A stretch of 64,000 nt of DNA from Gonocerus acuteangulatus (GCA_946811695.1 OX328128.1:24111273-24175272), one strand, 5' to 3'; shown: positions 34,047-45,622, numbered from the stretch's first letter. Numbers and translations: made by a program. Notes: generated by a model from the letters alone, not told the origin.

Positions 34047-35160
34047 TATTGGACAAATATGTATTTGATTGTTTTTTAAATTGTATTTCAAATTTCTTAA
34101 GCCTCCTTAGAACTAACTTGGACATTCCTCGAACATTACAGATTTTGGAGCTAATGCTCCTGAAAATAGATGCACCGGGGGGGGGGGGAAATTACAGATT
34201 TTATCTCTATCCTATTACACCACAATTGTACATTTTTAAATAAACACAGGCAAAATATTAACGAAAGTCGATACTTTTTTTTATGACAGGGTTAAATAAT
34301 TTTTTATTTAATTTATGTTCTCAATAATTCGCACGATTTTATTTATTGTTTTTTATTTTGATTTTAATTCAAATTTGTATTTTATATTATTTCCACGACG
34401 ATCAGCTACTTAGATCAGCTATTTTACAAATATTTATCATTTAATTTGATTTGTATGCTCATGGGCATGTAGACCTCGAATAACTAATGTATGAATGTAG
34501 AGTAGTTTTTAGTTAATGACCTTCCAGAGCAAGTTAAGTTAACAATAAGAAAGTAATATACATTTTACTTACTATAAATGCATTTAGATTCATCTTCATG
34601 AAATACACTTACCTGTAAAAAAAAAGGAGAAAAACATTAATAACAGTTGTTTCACTTGAACTACAACAAAGAATGATAATAGTTGTATTAATTGAAATTT
34701 AAAAAGTAATATGGCAACTTCTATCAGATTTCTTAGACTGTAACAGACATAAAAAACATACATTACCAATCAAATTTATCTTAGGATTAGACTTTTGCTG
34801 CTGATATTATTAACACATAAAAATAAAAAAAATGTATTTACTGAAGCAAACATATAAAAAAGATTCGCAGTCATAGTCTTCCCAATTTATTTTATTTTAT
34901 TGTAATCAATTTAATTTTCAGAGCTAAAGACGATTTGAAAAAAAAAAAGTATTTACTGGAAAATCTTGGTATAATACTTGGTACTCGGTATTCATTACTA
35001 TTATTTTATTTTTATTTTTTAAATTAATAACGAATGCAGAAAAATAATTTGGTAATTCGAGACTTTAATTAATTTCATACGAACAGGTGCAGTTGTAAAT
35101 TTCAAATAACAAGTAAGGGTAAGGGTAGTCCTCAAAATATGGGCAGGTACGGGCAAAGTA
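34047..35160. other. No gene seen
   Basis: AT-rich with a G-run at 34178-34187. No coding signal. Confidence 0.4.
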
Positions 35161-35400
35161 ATAATTTGTTTCTGGAGTATCCCCCTAATGGACCGATTTC
35201 GTTTATTTTTTAACGCAACTTTTTGTTGTAAAACTAACAGTGCAAATCGAATGTCGTCGAAATATTGTCACAGAAATTGTAGCCGTTATGGGAAAATTAG
35301 TAATGTGGGTACGACTCTGGATGGACCGATTTTCCTGATTAACGAACTCGTCCAATTGTTTACTACGGAAATGATTTGCATCAAGGTTTATGGAGAACAA
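35161..35400 (+). repeat. Family B-like diverged units
   Basis: TAATGGACCGATTTCGTTTA, GAATGTCGTCGAAATATTG, TGGACCGATTTTCCTGATTA and ACGAACTCGTCCAATTGTTT parallel the tandem unit and the following block of family B. The C-runs are mostly lost. The 106-codon frame here (35188-35508) is a by-product. Confidence 0.55.
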
Positions 35401-36568
35401 TACCTTGCAAAAAAGTCAGTGAAGACCCCTAAAAAGGATTATTGCGAGATTGGCAGAGAAACAAATAAAAAAGCTAAAACTCTGTCTGGTTTTGTTGCCC
35501 GAAACTGACGACAGTTCCGGAATTTTGCGAAAATTCACAAGTAATTCCAATATCTTAAGACAGTATTTAAAGAACAAATATGTATGTTTGAGGATATAGT
35601 TAGAAAATTTCTGCTAAAATTCATCCTTTAAATGAGCTTGTAAGTCTGAACAATGGATAAGTGATTATCTCTAGAGATCATCATGATAGAATCAATTAAT
35701 AACAGAACTATGACTAATGATTAATCGTTTAATCATTTTCAGTAGTAGCTTCGCAAGATAGGGAGGCCTGAACATTCCTTGATGACTTCTCTACAACAAA
35801 ATATTACAGGCGATCCCAATCATAGTGGAAAATACGATCACGAAAGAAGATTATTACTGCTTGTTATGAATTTTTGCAAGCCGAAAAAAATACTCCGGAA
35901 ATTCCATCAAACCTAGTTTTTTTTTAGTACCTATTGGGTTGTTATTCTGGTTTAAACCCTCCAATTCAGAAGTTTCTGTCAAATAAATTCATAAATCATA
36001 TGAATGACATAGGTTTCTCCACTTCCATATTTGGTCGTATTACATGAATGAGAGGAGGTACGGGAGATGGGGAAAGGGATAGGATAGGATTGAAAAAGTG
36101 TAAGGATTCCCAAAAAATGTTCCGCAAGCAAACAGATCGATGTTTTAAAACATTCCGTTTTGAATTGATAACAAATCCATTTTTTAATGAATGTAGAAGA
36201 TACGTGGAAGGTCCCTAGATATCGAATATTCCTGATAGTTCAAGGTTAGTTGAATTGGGTGGGATAGGTTGGGTGGGGATGAATGCGCGAGCTCCCTTCT
36301 TGCGCAGGCAAACGTATGATATACCTGGTATGGGCAATCTTCGACATGTTGTGGGCCAAATGTTAATGTGCAAATACGGTCAGAGGCCGCGCTGATCGTT
36401 CAAAATAAAACAATGTATGATTTTAAAGTAGTGTTCATAATTTTTAGCAATAGATATGTCAGAGCCTTTGATGTTTGCCACCCTCGGCTTGCACGCTCAC
36501 TTGATTCCGGAGGTGATTTCTCTCTCGATCATTCTCATTTGGAGTGATGGTGAGTAAATAGAGTAATA
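35401..36568. other. No gene seen
   Basis: AT-rich; nothing recognised. Confidence 0.35.
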
Positions 36569-36605
36569 TTACTTTAGGGGTTTTTTTTTTTTTTTTTTTT
36601 TTTTT

Positions 36606-37494
36606 TCAAAATGTCTTGCAGGCCGGTTATTGCCCACATATGACAGACGATCCCAACCGCCCAGTAGGTACAGAACTTTCAAGGTTAGTGTTGCGTGATG
36701 ATTTGGGCCATCTAAGAATTCGTTTTCCAGAATATTTTTATATTCAGAAACCATGACCAATCCACGACTATCTTTGCCCATCTTTGTAAACCAGGATTCG
36801 CACAAGAAACGCTGCATAAATTGCATATATTTACGGGTCCTGAATAAAAAAAAAAAAACTCAACAAAAACCTTTCAGCACTGGTTGTTCGATAGTTTATA
36901 ATTAATTACACGCACATTAAAGCCTGTGCATAATTCAATCATTAACAGTCCGTATATTTTTCATGAACATGGAAATTCGTCCGCCTAATGCAATCTATTA
37001 CCTGAAGTGCAACGGTTATTAACCAGACCATCGCATCATTAATTCAATATAGGTGTATTATTTTTCCGCAAGAATTAATATCCTACGAACCGAAAAGGTT
37101 CATTATTCCTATGATCGTCAGCGCTTCGTTGATCCTGTAATATATGTGGAAAAGGACCTGTGAAGTTTACTTCGTGGCGTGACTCGGGAAGATCCTGTTC
37201 GCAAAAAGCGTCGCGGATTTGATCATAATCAAAGCAACTAGTGTGGGTTAATGGTTCCATCGATCGCGCAATAGCGGCAGCACGATACCGTGCGTTTTCC
37301 CATGTTTGGACATTTGATGAATGAAAAGGTTTTAGGGAGTCATCATCATCATTGATCATTGATTGCGAGGGAATTGTGGACCGTTGCGATTGTCTTGATT
37401 CGGTAGTGAGGTTACCAAAACTACCCCTACAGATATTTTTGGTGAGTGGCCATATTTTTGGCGAGTGAAACCGGGAAACATAAGGAATGGGCAT
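36606..37494 (-). CDS. Candidate two-exon host gene fragment
   Basis: Two minus-strand frames with varied, protein-like composition. Exon 1 (37494 or an acceptor near 37427, down to 37091) includes LTTESRQSQRSTIPSQSM, NVQTWENARYRAAAIARSME and CFDYDQIRDAFCEQDLPESR. Exon 2 (36839 down to about 36606) includes MQFMQRFLCESWFTKMGKD, YKNILENEFLDGPNHHATL and YLLGGWDRLSYVGNNRPAR. Exon 2 follows a 12-T tract and ATTCAG, a strong acceptor. A GT donor at 37089-37090 joins the exons in frame across a 251-bp intron. Exon 2 runs into a ~30-bp A tract that removes its end. I know no matching family. Family A (37521) lies just upstream and may have cut the gene. Confidence 0.35.
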
Positions 37495-37520
37495 ACTCGG
37501 GGGGGGGGGGGGTATTGAAT

Positions 37521-39002
37521 AAAAAGTCCGTCTCGCAGGACTGCATCATCTTAGCGCGGTTCCGTTCATATCCCTAGTCTAATTTGGAAAGATTAAAATA
37601 GAAGCAGTTATTATTTTGGTTCCACCAGTCTTTTTTTTTAATTAATTATTATAATGGCGTGTCAAACCTTAAGGTCACTAACGCCATTCCTTTGAGTAGT
37701 AAAGTCTTGAAAGGTCATGATTTACAATCTTACCTGGAAGGGTCGGCTACACTAGAAACGGACCCGCTAGTGACAAGGTCTTGGAATCTTGGAAATCTAT
37801 ATTTCTAACAATAAATTGTTTTTGTTATTTTACTTAACCAGTTTTATTGCAAATACATTATCCAACTATAAGCAATTAAAAAATAACAAGAAATAAAACA
37901 GACAAAAAGAACCATTGGAATAAACGAAATCAATTAATTTAAAGCTTTAAGCACTTTAATTAAAACTTTCTTCAGAAACTTTTTTGTAGAGCATTTAGTA
38001 CGCTTCCGAATGGTAATCTTCCGCTTCACAAGATTGTCAACGGTTTTCGAGATACTAACGAAATTATACAAAGTTACCAAAACTTTTTTTGTCTGTTAAT
38101 AAAATATTTTATTCTAACCCTTCCTTTACTCTAAACGTAACAAAAATTTCAACATATTTGTGTTGATGAAACTCGAACATGCAGAAAATGTTTCAACTGT
38201 ATCCCATAATTCTAAGTACCAAAATCAAAGACAAAGAACCCTCCCTAGGAAGGACGCTAGGCAGTTGAAAAGCTATATATCTTGGAAATCCATATCTCTA
38301 ACATTAAATTGTTTTTCTTATTTTTCTTAACCTGTTTTATTTTCAAATACATTATCCAACAATAAGCAATTAAAAAATAAAAAGGAATAAAAAACAGACA
38401 AAAAGAACAGTTCGATTAAGCGAAATCAATTACTTTAAAGTTTTAAGCTCTTATTTCTCCGATTGACATAGCCTAATCAAAACTTTCATTAGAACCTATT
38501 TTTTAGAGCATTTAATAAGCTTTCTAATGGTATTCTTCCATTTACCAAGTTACTAAAACTTTTTATGTCTGTTAATAAAATATTTTATTCTAACCCTTCC
38601 TTAACTCCAAACGTAACCAAAATTTCAACATATTAGTTTTGATGAAAGTAGAACATGCAGGAAATGTTTCAACTGAATCCCATGATTCTAAGTACCCAAA
38701 CCAAAAACGGTATTCAAAAAATATTTTTCCAATTTTCTCGAAAACGGTTAAAGCTATCGCCTTGAAAATGGTTTCATTCGTTTTCCTAGCCCAGGAAGCA
38801 TATAAAACGAGTACTTACAAGCTTATGAACTCAAAAACGTAAGCGTTACGATTTTTTTTTGCGCGAATTTCGCCCCAAACACCATCTTCCAGTAGGCGGA
38901 TTTTGCTGGTTAACGAACTTGACCTTTCAAATTAGACGAAAGATTTTTGTACCAAATTTCATCACAATCCGACCATTAGGGAAGCCAGAAATGAGCGAAC
39001 AG

Positions 39003-39046
<44 letters not shown>

Positions 39047-39181
39047 TTGAACCACCGTAATTGTCGGTCTCTATGGGTTCTGAAACGCGAAATTTTCTAG
39101 TCGGCACTTTCGGATTGTTTCATTGTATCAACCTTATAAGCGGGGTTCCTCCCTATGGGGGAGGGAGGAACCGCGCTAAAA
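37521..39181 (+). repeat. Family A repeat, longest copy
   Basis: Left end AAAAAGTCCGTCTCGCAGGA then CTGCATCATCTTAGCGCGGTTCC; right end CCCTATGGGGGAGGGAGG then AACCGCGCTAAAA, so AGCGCGGTT occurs inverted at both ends and a hairpin closes the right end. The interior holds two ~485-bp diverged direct repeats (37793-38277, 38278-38760; CTTGGAAATC.ATAT.TCTAACA.TAAATTG at each start), AACTTGACCTTTCAAATTAG, GAGCGAACAGACAAAT, (TA)n and TTCTGAAACGCGAAATTTTC. The 1661-bp length against ~1140 bp at 57532 is explained by the internal duplication. Noncoding. Confidence 0.8.
39006..39044. repeat. (TA)n inside family A
   Basis: TA array directly after ACAGACAAA. Confidence 0.95.
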
Positions 39182-40879
39182 TGGTACGAATTAGAAAGAA
39201 AATGGTGAGTTTTGAGCCTCAGTACGGAAATGGGGAATCTGGAACCCTAAATTGTTAGTTTACCCACCTTTTCAAAATAGAAAGGAATTTTTGCTGCTTA
39301 AATTACTTAAAAAAATCCCAGCCAAATACTAGAGAGCCTGGCCGGTCACAGTGCTGCGCAAGTAGTTCCAGAGTTCTTCTATGACACTATGGGCGGTAGT
39401 CAAAATATTGATTGATTGATTGTAGAAACATCAAATCATTACTTTTTACATCTTACAGCCGTTTTCTAGACATTTATAATACCGGGCGGGACACCGGGAC
39501 AAGAACAACATACCGAGACTGTCCCGGTCAAACCGGGACGTACCTATAGATAACACGTCCCAAAATTCGTGGTTAATAATAATGGACGTTAAAATTTAAG
39601 TAATAAATAACACTACCGTAGATGTTATGGATTTTTCTTTATAGGCTCCGAGTACACTTTTTTCTGTTAGAAATTAAATTGTACCATTTTCAAGGCCATA
39701 TGTATAACAGTTTTCGAGAAAATTTTGAAACAAAAATGGAACTCTCATGAGATTTTCGAACATTATCTTAATTTCTAAAGCTTAAAACATTTCCTTTAAA
39801 ACAGTTTTTATTCAATTTTTGATACAGCGATCTTTTTAGGAGAAATCACTGCTTAAAATTCAAAGGGTCGTTCTTTCGAACGGGGGTTTGTCTTTAATTG
39901 TTTTTGTTTTTAATGAGTAACTGTGTTGCATAATTGTATTTTTTTTTTTTTTTTTTTTTCAGAATGAGCTAAAGTCGAAGAGGTGGAGCGTGTATGTTCC
40001 TCTTAGATTCGGTCATCATTTTGGCGCGTTAATGTAGCTTTTCATCGAGAGTTTATAGCAGAAGTGGTTTAAATTTACAAAGTAAAAAACTGTTTACATT
40101 TCAAGCTTTCCACATAATATTAGGCATAAGAATAGAAACTAAGTTGGCACTAGTCGAATTTTTGTTATTTTTGTATGACGGAATAGCCCTCATTTGTGAG
40201 ATATATACTCTTAAAACGGAATAGTACTTAATTCTTATGCATGTTACAGCGACTTCTTCAATTGCCGTGGGTTACCTTTGTATCACAAGATAAAAATAAT
40301 GGTGAAAGTTGTTTCATACGGTTAAAAAAATCGATTAGGTAACAAAAACACCCTAATACTTGCAACGTTGTCTATTGTACTTTATAGCTTTCATAAAACT
40401 TTGCTTGCCGGTCGTAAAAATGAATTGGGGATAAAATGAAGACTGCTCTGAACAAAAAGTAAACATGATACGAGAATCAACCCGTCAGCATGTTTTCCTA
40501 GTGTCAATATAATGGCGTCAGCCGGGGGTTATGGTGTTTGTCAATATTTATTTGTTTCTCTAGACGACATATTTTTCTCGATGACATAATTTTATTGTCA
40601 GCCAGAAATAACTCCAGATGCATGCAACATTTGTGCAATATGTAATTACAATAGATTTTAGAGCTCATCCAGTTAAAAGATTCGATTTTAATGACTCTAA
40701 ATTTACAGGTGTGTTGTAAATTAGTGTTTTTATCAAAGCCACATATTGTAGAAGGAAGCGCCGAAACCGTTAAAATTCGCCTTTCCATTAAATTTTTGTG
40801 TCATTTCTATTTTTATTTTATTTATTCGATGCTTACATGATTTAAAACTTTTTACATGGAGGGGTTATTATATAATTCA
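39182..40879. other. No gene seen
   Basis: AT-rich. A (TTGA)n patch near 39408-39424, a poly-T run at 39939-39959 and a GC hairpin (39493-39528). A 94-codon minus frame at 40504-40788 shows no domain. Confidence 0.35.
39493..39528. repeat. GC-rich hairpin
   Basis: ACCGGGACA and TGTCCCGGT pair around an 18-nt loop. A further ACCGGGACG follows, so the same word occurs in both directions. Confidence 0.55.
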
Positions 40880-41104
40880 GGTGGCAAAAGTACCTCTCTG
40901 TGGACCAGAACTAGCCCGTGAAGTATCTCTAGCCTAAGGAATTATTGGCGACCGGACGACGACAGAAAATCTAGGTATTTGGCAAAGAATCCAAACGCAA
41001 AGACACTCTAACTGCCTCCCAAGGAAGGTACCAGGTCATTCAAAAAGTCCTGTCGTTTTTTTGGGGGAAATTATAAATAAATAAATATGTTCAAATAATC
41101 ACCT

Positions 41105-41360
41105 TTATTCATCAAAATATCCACCGTTACAGTCGGTAACCTTCTCCCAACGAGATGGTAAAGCCCAAATTCCTTCCTTAAAAAACTGTTGATTTTTCTG
41201 CAAAAATAAGTGGTCAGTTCGTGAATTAGGTTGTCACGGTCTTGAAAACATTTCTGTCTCAGATTGTTGTCGAGATCTCTGAATAGGTGATAATCAGTGG
41301 GTGACAGGTCAGGGGAATATGGTGGGTGAGGCAAAACTTCCCAGCCTATTTCTGTCAATT
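41105..41360 (-). pseudogene. Mariner transposase C-terminus, left arm
   Basis: Reads EIGWEVLPHPPYSPDLSP then TDYHLFRDLDNNLRQK, where the Asp of SPTD is the third catalytic residue of the D,D34D triad. A one-base deletion relative to the right arm throws the frame off after FC, so the rest becomes nonsense. About 85 of ~345 codons of the family's usual length are present. No promoter or start. Confidence 0.85.
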
Positions 41361-41399
41361 TTTGACAGAAATTTGAAAAATTGACAGAAATTTGAAAAA

Positions 41400-41654
41400 T
41401 TGACAGAAATAGGCTGGGAAGTTTTGCCTCACCCACCATATTCCCCTGACCTGTCACCCACTGATTATCACCTATTCAGAGATCTCGACAACAATCTGAG
41501 ACAGAAATGTTTTCAAGACCGTGACAACCTAATTCACGAACTGACCACTTATTTTTGCAGTAAAAATCAACAGTTTTTTAAGGAAGGAATTTGGGCTTTA
41601 CCATCTCGTTGGGAGAAGGTTACCGACTGTAACGGTGGATATTTTGATGAATAA
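41400..41654 (+). pseudogene. Mariner transposase C-terminus, right arm
   Basis: Same piece as the left arm but still in frame to the natural end: HPPYSPDLSPTDYHLF with the third catalytic Asp, then GIWALPSRWEKVTDCNGG and YFDE before a TAA. DNA-binding domain and first two catalytic Asp residues are missing, so it cannot act. Confidence 0.88.
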
Positions 41655-42105
41655 AGGTGATTATTTGAACATATTTATTTATTTATAATTTCCCCCAAAA
41701 AAACGACAGGACTTTTTGAATGACCTGGTAGATAGGAAAGAACAAAAATAAGTTTGTCCCTACTTAGAAAGGCTATGAGGGAGACTGTTGGTTGCTCTTT
41801 ATACAGGTCATGAAAAGATGAACAAACATCTACACAACATGGGCCTGGTTACAACCTCCCTATGCAGGATGTGTGGGATAGAGGAGGAAACACCTGTACA
41901 TATAATTTGTGATTGTACAGTTCTTACAAGAAGACGCTTCATGTACTTTGGATGTGAGAGATTCTTAGCTTAAACCTCGGTGTATCAGAAGGTTCGTCGA
42001 GGATGCAGGACTACTACAGGTTATCAAGGGCACAATAGATCTTCTAGGTCGAGTTGCTTTCCCTTTAGGGGGCCCTGATTATATCTATCTATTTTCTACA
42101 TAATT

Positions 42106-43217
42106 TTGTAAGTTTTCTATGGTTATTTGCTTTAATGTAGTAACAATAATTTACAATAACCCTCATATCTAAGATTATTTATAGGTCCTAAACGAAAATA
42201 AAATCTTCATTTTTAAATAACCCCAAATTACTAAACGTTAAACACAAGACTAGGACAATGAACAAGATGAATTTTACTAACCAGTATAAAAAATTATTAT
42301 TTCAAATCTGTACCCCAGAGGTAAAGGACACCATGTCCATTTTTAGTTAAATGTCCTTAACAACATGTTCTTCATGTGGATTTTTCGATCTATATAATGG
42401 TATAGGGCACTGTGTCCTGTTCCCATAAATAATGAAGATAAAACAGTAAAAAATAAAATCATGTCCGTCTTCATTAGAGGTAAAATACACCATGTGGAGG
42501 ACTTGGTTTTGTTTGACTATGATCAATACTTCTAATTACCTATCAATGCCAATAAAATGTGAACAATTTTCTTTAAATTGTTTCTATAAATAATGAAGAA
42601 ACACATTTTAATAGTTCAAAGTTATGGAAAATTGGCTCTCACAAATATACATAAACATATCTAGATTTACACAAACATTTATCGGAATATTTCGACCTGT
42701 CTACATAACATGATATTACCAGTTTATATCTTGTAAAGTAAATGCTAAAATTTCCAATGTAGCATTATTTCCGACATAAATGTATTCATTTATGAAACTA
42801 GTATCGTTTTCATCAGATCCATCTAAAATTAATCTTGTTTTGAAGAAGATATTTATGAAGGAATATAAAATTCTATAAAGAAAATAACAGAAATGTCCTC
42901 AAAAAATAAGGAAAATACAAATGTAGTATTCTGCCTGAGACAAATTAAAATGTTCTGAAATACGTCCGCCCACCAGAGCTGCATAAAGTAAAGGGGAAAA
43001 CAGAAACTCAATATTAATACATTTATTTTTTAAATAATTTTTTTTTTAAAGAGTTATGTAATTGTGTCAGCAAGACCATTTAAAATATAATTTTATTCAC
43101 ATTTAAAAAAAAATCTGGCCTAAATGTTTTATTATTCAATGGACAGTTATTGATAAAACATTACACAGTATATTCCAATTAAAGCCATCTTATCGCGATA
43201 CCGTTCGTATCCATTTG
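42106..43217. other. No gene seen
   Basis: AT-rich. GAGGTAAA..ACACCATGT occurs near 42318 and 42478. Nothing else recognised. Confidence 0.35.
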
Positions 43218-43229
43218 CGTGTGTGTGTG

Positions 43230-43293
<64 letters not shown>
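43218..43293. repeat. (GT)n-(TA)n microsatellite
   Basis: Left flank of the pogo-like transposon; continues on its other side at 44795. Confidence 0.95.
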
Positions 43294-43296
<3 letters not shown>

Positions 43297-44790
43297 GAAG
43301 GTGTTGTACCTCAGACCGTCTTGTACCTTTGACCACCGAGGCTTTCGCGGCAGGTAGCAACATTTTATAAATTTTGGTGTACTTAGTGTTTAGCTCCTTC
43401 ACTAAAGAGAGCTTGTGTAACCTACTTTGGATTATTCAAGTCAAAGAGGATTCTTGCAAAAAATACTTATCCATTTCTATAATAAAAATGTAAGTTATTT
43501 ATTGATGACGTTTTGCCTCATAATATTTTTTGTATTAAGTCTTTTTAGATGGAAATCATTTAACGAAGTAGGTATTACAATAAGAAACATGGCGTAGCTT
43601 CTGAAATTGATTTATCTTAACCCTAAAATTTTCAGCATGCATTTTAATTTACACTACCAGGGTGTTGTACCTCTGACCACGACTAGTTGTTGTACCTTTG
43701 ACCCGGTCAAAGGTACAACACACCTGAGTAATTTTTACAGAATTCAACTTTTATGTTCTTCTGCTACAATTTTTTTTTTTTTTTTTTTTTTTTAAATAAT
43801 ATTGGTTTCTTCAATTGTTCAAAGAATTTAAAAAATAATAAATTAAATAAGTTCAAACCGACTTTATTAATCCTCAGTGTAGCAGTTCAAACCTATCGCC
43901 CCATATCGTTCCTCTTGAAGTTGTAAGACCTCATCGAAAAGCGGAGGCAAGGAAAGTGTCAAATAGGGGGCGGCCTAAAGGGAAACCTCGTATCCTGACA
44001 GATATTCCTGAAAGGCTAATTATTGAAGGTAAAAAAAAAAACGAAAGCACCCCCCTAAACGTAAGACACCACATACACATAAACCCCTTCCTAAAAAAGT
44101 GGTAAATAAAAAGGAAATTATTCTAATGACAGTTCAGATTCTGATACTGACACGGAAATTTCTTCAGGAGAAAGTGACGTTGATTTGTCTGATAAATGTG
44201 AGTTAAGTCGATAACCAGCAACAATTTGAAAAATATGATTTGGAAAAGGAAATTTTATATATTATATGATCCACTATTTGAAAAAACAAACTTTAAGTGA
44301 CAAGTTTACGAGGGAAGATGAAAATTTGTATAATATTGATGTTGAAAACATTGCGGCTAAACTCCCACACCCTACTATTGCTAGTGGATCTGCTTGACAG
44401 TTAAAACATTTATCTATTGGACTGGATTTTTCAGCACATTAAGCATAACATAATATCAATAATAGCTTTTTATTATGCTTACATCCATGTACTGTATTTA
44501 TTAAGCTTACAATTAATTATAATATTACTCAATACAATTTTTTTTCTTGACTGCTGTGTTGGATTTACCTGGTCAAAGGTACAACTACATGTTGTACCTT
44601 TGACCACTGTACGATTACTTTTTTAAAAATTAATAAAAAATATTAAATGTAAAGTTAGAACCTTGAAAAAATTAAATATGATAAACAATAGAATACTAAT
44701 TACAATGAAATAAAAAAAAATGAATTTAGCCTTAATATTCAAGCTAAAAAAAATTCAATTGTGCAAAGTGGTCAAAGGTACAACACCTTC

Positions 44791-44793
<3 letters not shown>
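43294..44793 (+). mobile_element. Pogo/CENP-B-like DNA transposon
   Basis: A 1500-bp element with terminal inverted repeats GGGGAAGGTGTTGTACCT (left) and its complement AGGTACAACACCTTCCCC at the right (one mismatch region further in), between TA dinucleotides and inside a (TA)n array. The words TTGTACCTTTGACC and GGTCAAAGGTACAA recur at 43317, 43690, 43706, 44570, 44590 and 44770, giving several internal inverted copies that may be transposase binding sites. The interior carries the C-terminal end of a transposase gene. Confidence 0.85.
43887..44440 (+). pseudogene. Pogo-type transposase C-terminal remnant
   Basis: Reads SNLSPHIVPLEVVRPHRKAE then RGRPKGKPRILTDIPE, similar to the basic RxxGKxRILTDTPE tail of Tigger/CENP-B/Jerky-type DDE transposases. 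Further on, SSGESDVDLSDK and LTSKFTREDENLYNID then VENIAAKLPHPT follow in shifted frames, resembling the acidic and final segments of the same proteins. Frameshifts and stops separate the pieces, and the N-terminal DNA-binding and catalytic parts are gone. Confidence 0.6.

Positions 44794-44794
<1 letters not shown>

Positions 44795-44839
<45 letters not shown>
44795..44839. repeat. (TA)n microsatellite
   Basis: Right flank of the pogo-like transposon. Confidence 0.95.
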
Positions 44840-44844
<5 letters not shown>

Positions 44845-45535
44845 CAAATCAAATTTTTATATCCAATCATTAAAGAAGTATTTGATAGACTAAGAGCACA
44901 CATTAATTAGAACTTATTACTATTAATCCTAAAAAAAAAAATATTTTTTTAACTTAATCGAAAAAGATTGTGAATTTTCATTCTGAGGTGGGCTAAGCCC
45001 CCCCTCCCTTTATTAGTCTTTGGTGGGGACGTGCAAATGAAGCTACAGCCGGCTGCGTTATTGGCTCCGAAGAGGTTCATATCTCCAATCAGTCTGGAGC
45101 GAGTTTTTAAAATAAATACGCCATTAAAAATTCAAGTCTCAATTTCTCTTCTAGATTGGTTCTAGAGTTCAATTTAAGAAAACGCTAAGGGAATGCAATT
45201 ATCGGAGACGGAGAGAGGGAGTGAGAGAGGAGGGAGGTGGGAGGAGGGAGCGAATTACAGCTCGTATGAAAGTCAGAGCAAGGAAGTTAGTGAAGGGAGC
45301 AGTAAATAGATCAAGAAGGCTGTATTTGGAAAAGGCTGACGTCATACACTTCAAGATCTCTCATTATAGAAGATTTCTCCTTTCAACCTCTATGTCGGAG
45401 CTTATAAATTTCATATCTACTAGAGATTTTCTTTGAACAATAAAATTTTAATGTTATACTCCAATTATTTAAACGTAAGCATATCATTTGTCAAGCAATA
45501 TTTTCGTAAAACAAAATGTTAGCATATTTCTAAAC
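44840..45535. other. No confident gene
   Basis: Purine-rich stretch 45205-45260 (GAGAGGGAG type). The 71-codon frame at 45221-45436 begins in that low-complexity patch and shows no domain. Confidence 0.35.
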
Positions 45536-45622
45536 ACTAATAAGCAGAGTTAGGTGCCAATGACCAAAGCAGTCGAGGCACCCAAATAATAAATAAAAAA
45601 AACAAAAAAACTAATAAGCAGA
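45536..45622 (+). repeat. Tiny retrotransposed SINE/LINE tail with 13-bp target duplication
   Basis: ACTAATAAGCAGA occurs at 45536-45548 and 45610-45622. Between lie 61 bp: GTTAGGTGCCAATGACC, AAAGCAGTCGAGGCACCC and an A-rich AATAATAAATAAAA tail. GGTGC..ATGAC..AGCAGTCGA also occurs in the SINE at 53623-53996, so this is probably a severely 5'-truncated copy of that family or its partner LINE. Confidence 0.6.

Larger units (their letters stand above)
41031..41728. mobile_element. Mariner palindrome (inverted duplication)
   Basis: A 698-bp near-perfect palindrome between TA dinucleotides (41029-41030, 41729-41730). Both ends read CCAGGTCATTCAAAAAGTCC inward. Each ~330-bp arm carries the same C-terminal piece of a mariner transposase pointing outward. 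The centre is a few TTGACAGAAATTTGAAAAA units. The only arm difference I noticed is one base near 41196. The 5' half of the transposon is wholly absent. Confidence 0.9.
40880..42105 (+). pseudogene. Non-LTR retrotransposon ORF2 C-terminal remnant
   Basis: Left of the mariner insert (40880-41030) the frame reads VPLCGPELAREVSLA, resembling the RNase H region of Jockey/R1/I-type ORF2, then WQRIQTQRHSNCLPRK. Right of it (41731-42105) are VALYTGHEKMNKHLHNMGL and the zinc knuckle CRMCGIEEETPVHIICDC, hallmark C-terminal motifs of these elements. After a frameshift near 41970 come RRFVEDAGLLQVIKGTID and GRVAFPLGGPDYIYLFST to a stop. In-frame stops and shifts make it a dead, 5'-truncated copy, split by the 698-bp palindrome at 41031-41728. 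Confidence 0.75.

Noticed and set aside
42961..43000. Family A/B end (ACGTCCGCCCACCAGAGCTG then CATAAAGTAAAG)
   Set aside because: Resembles the AGTCCGTCACGCAGGAGCTGC-type end only loosely and no further family sequence follows.
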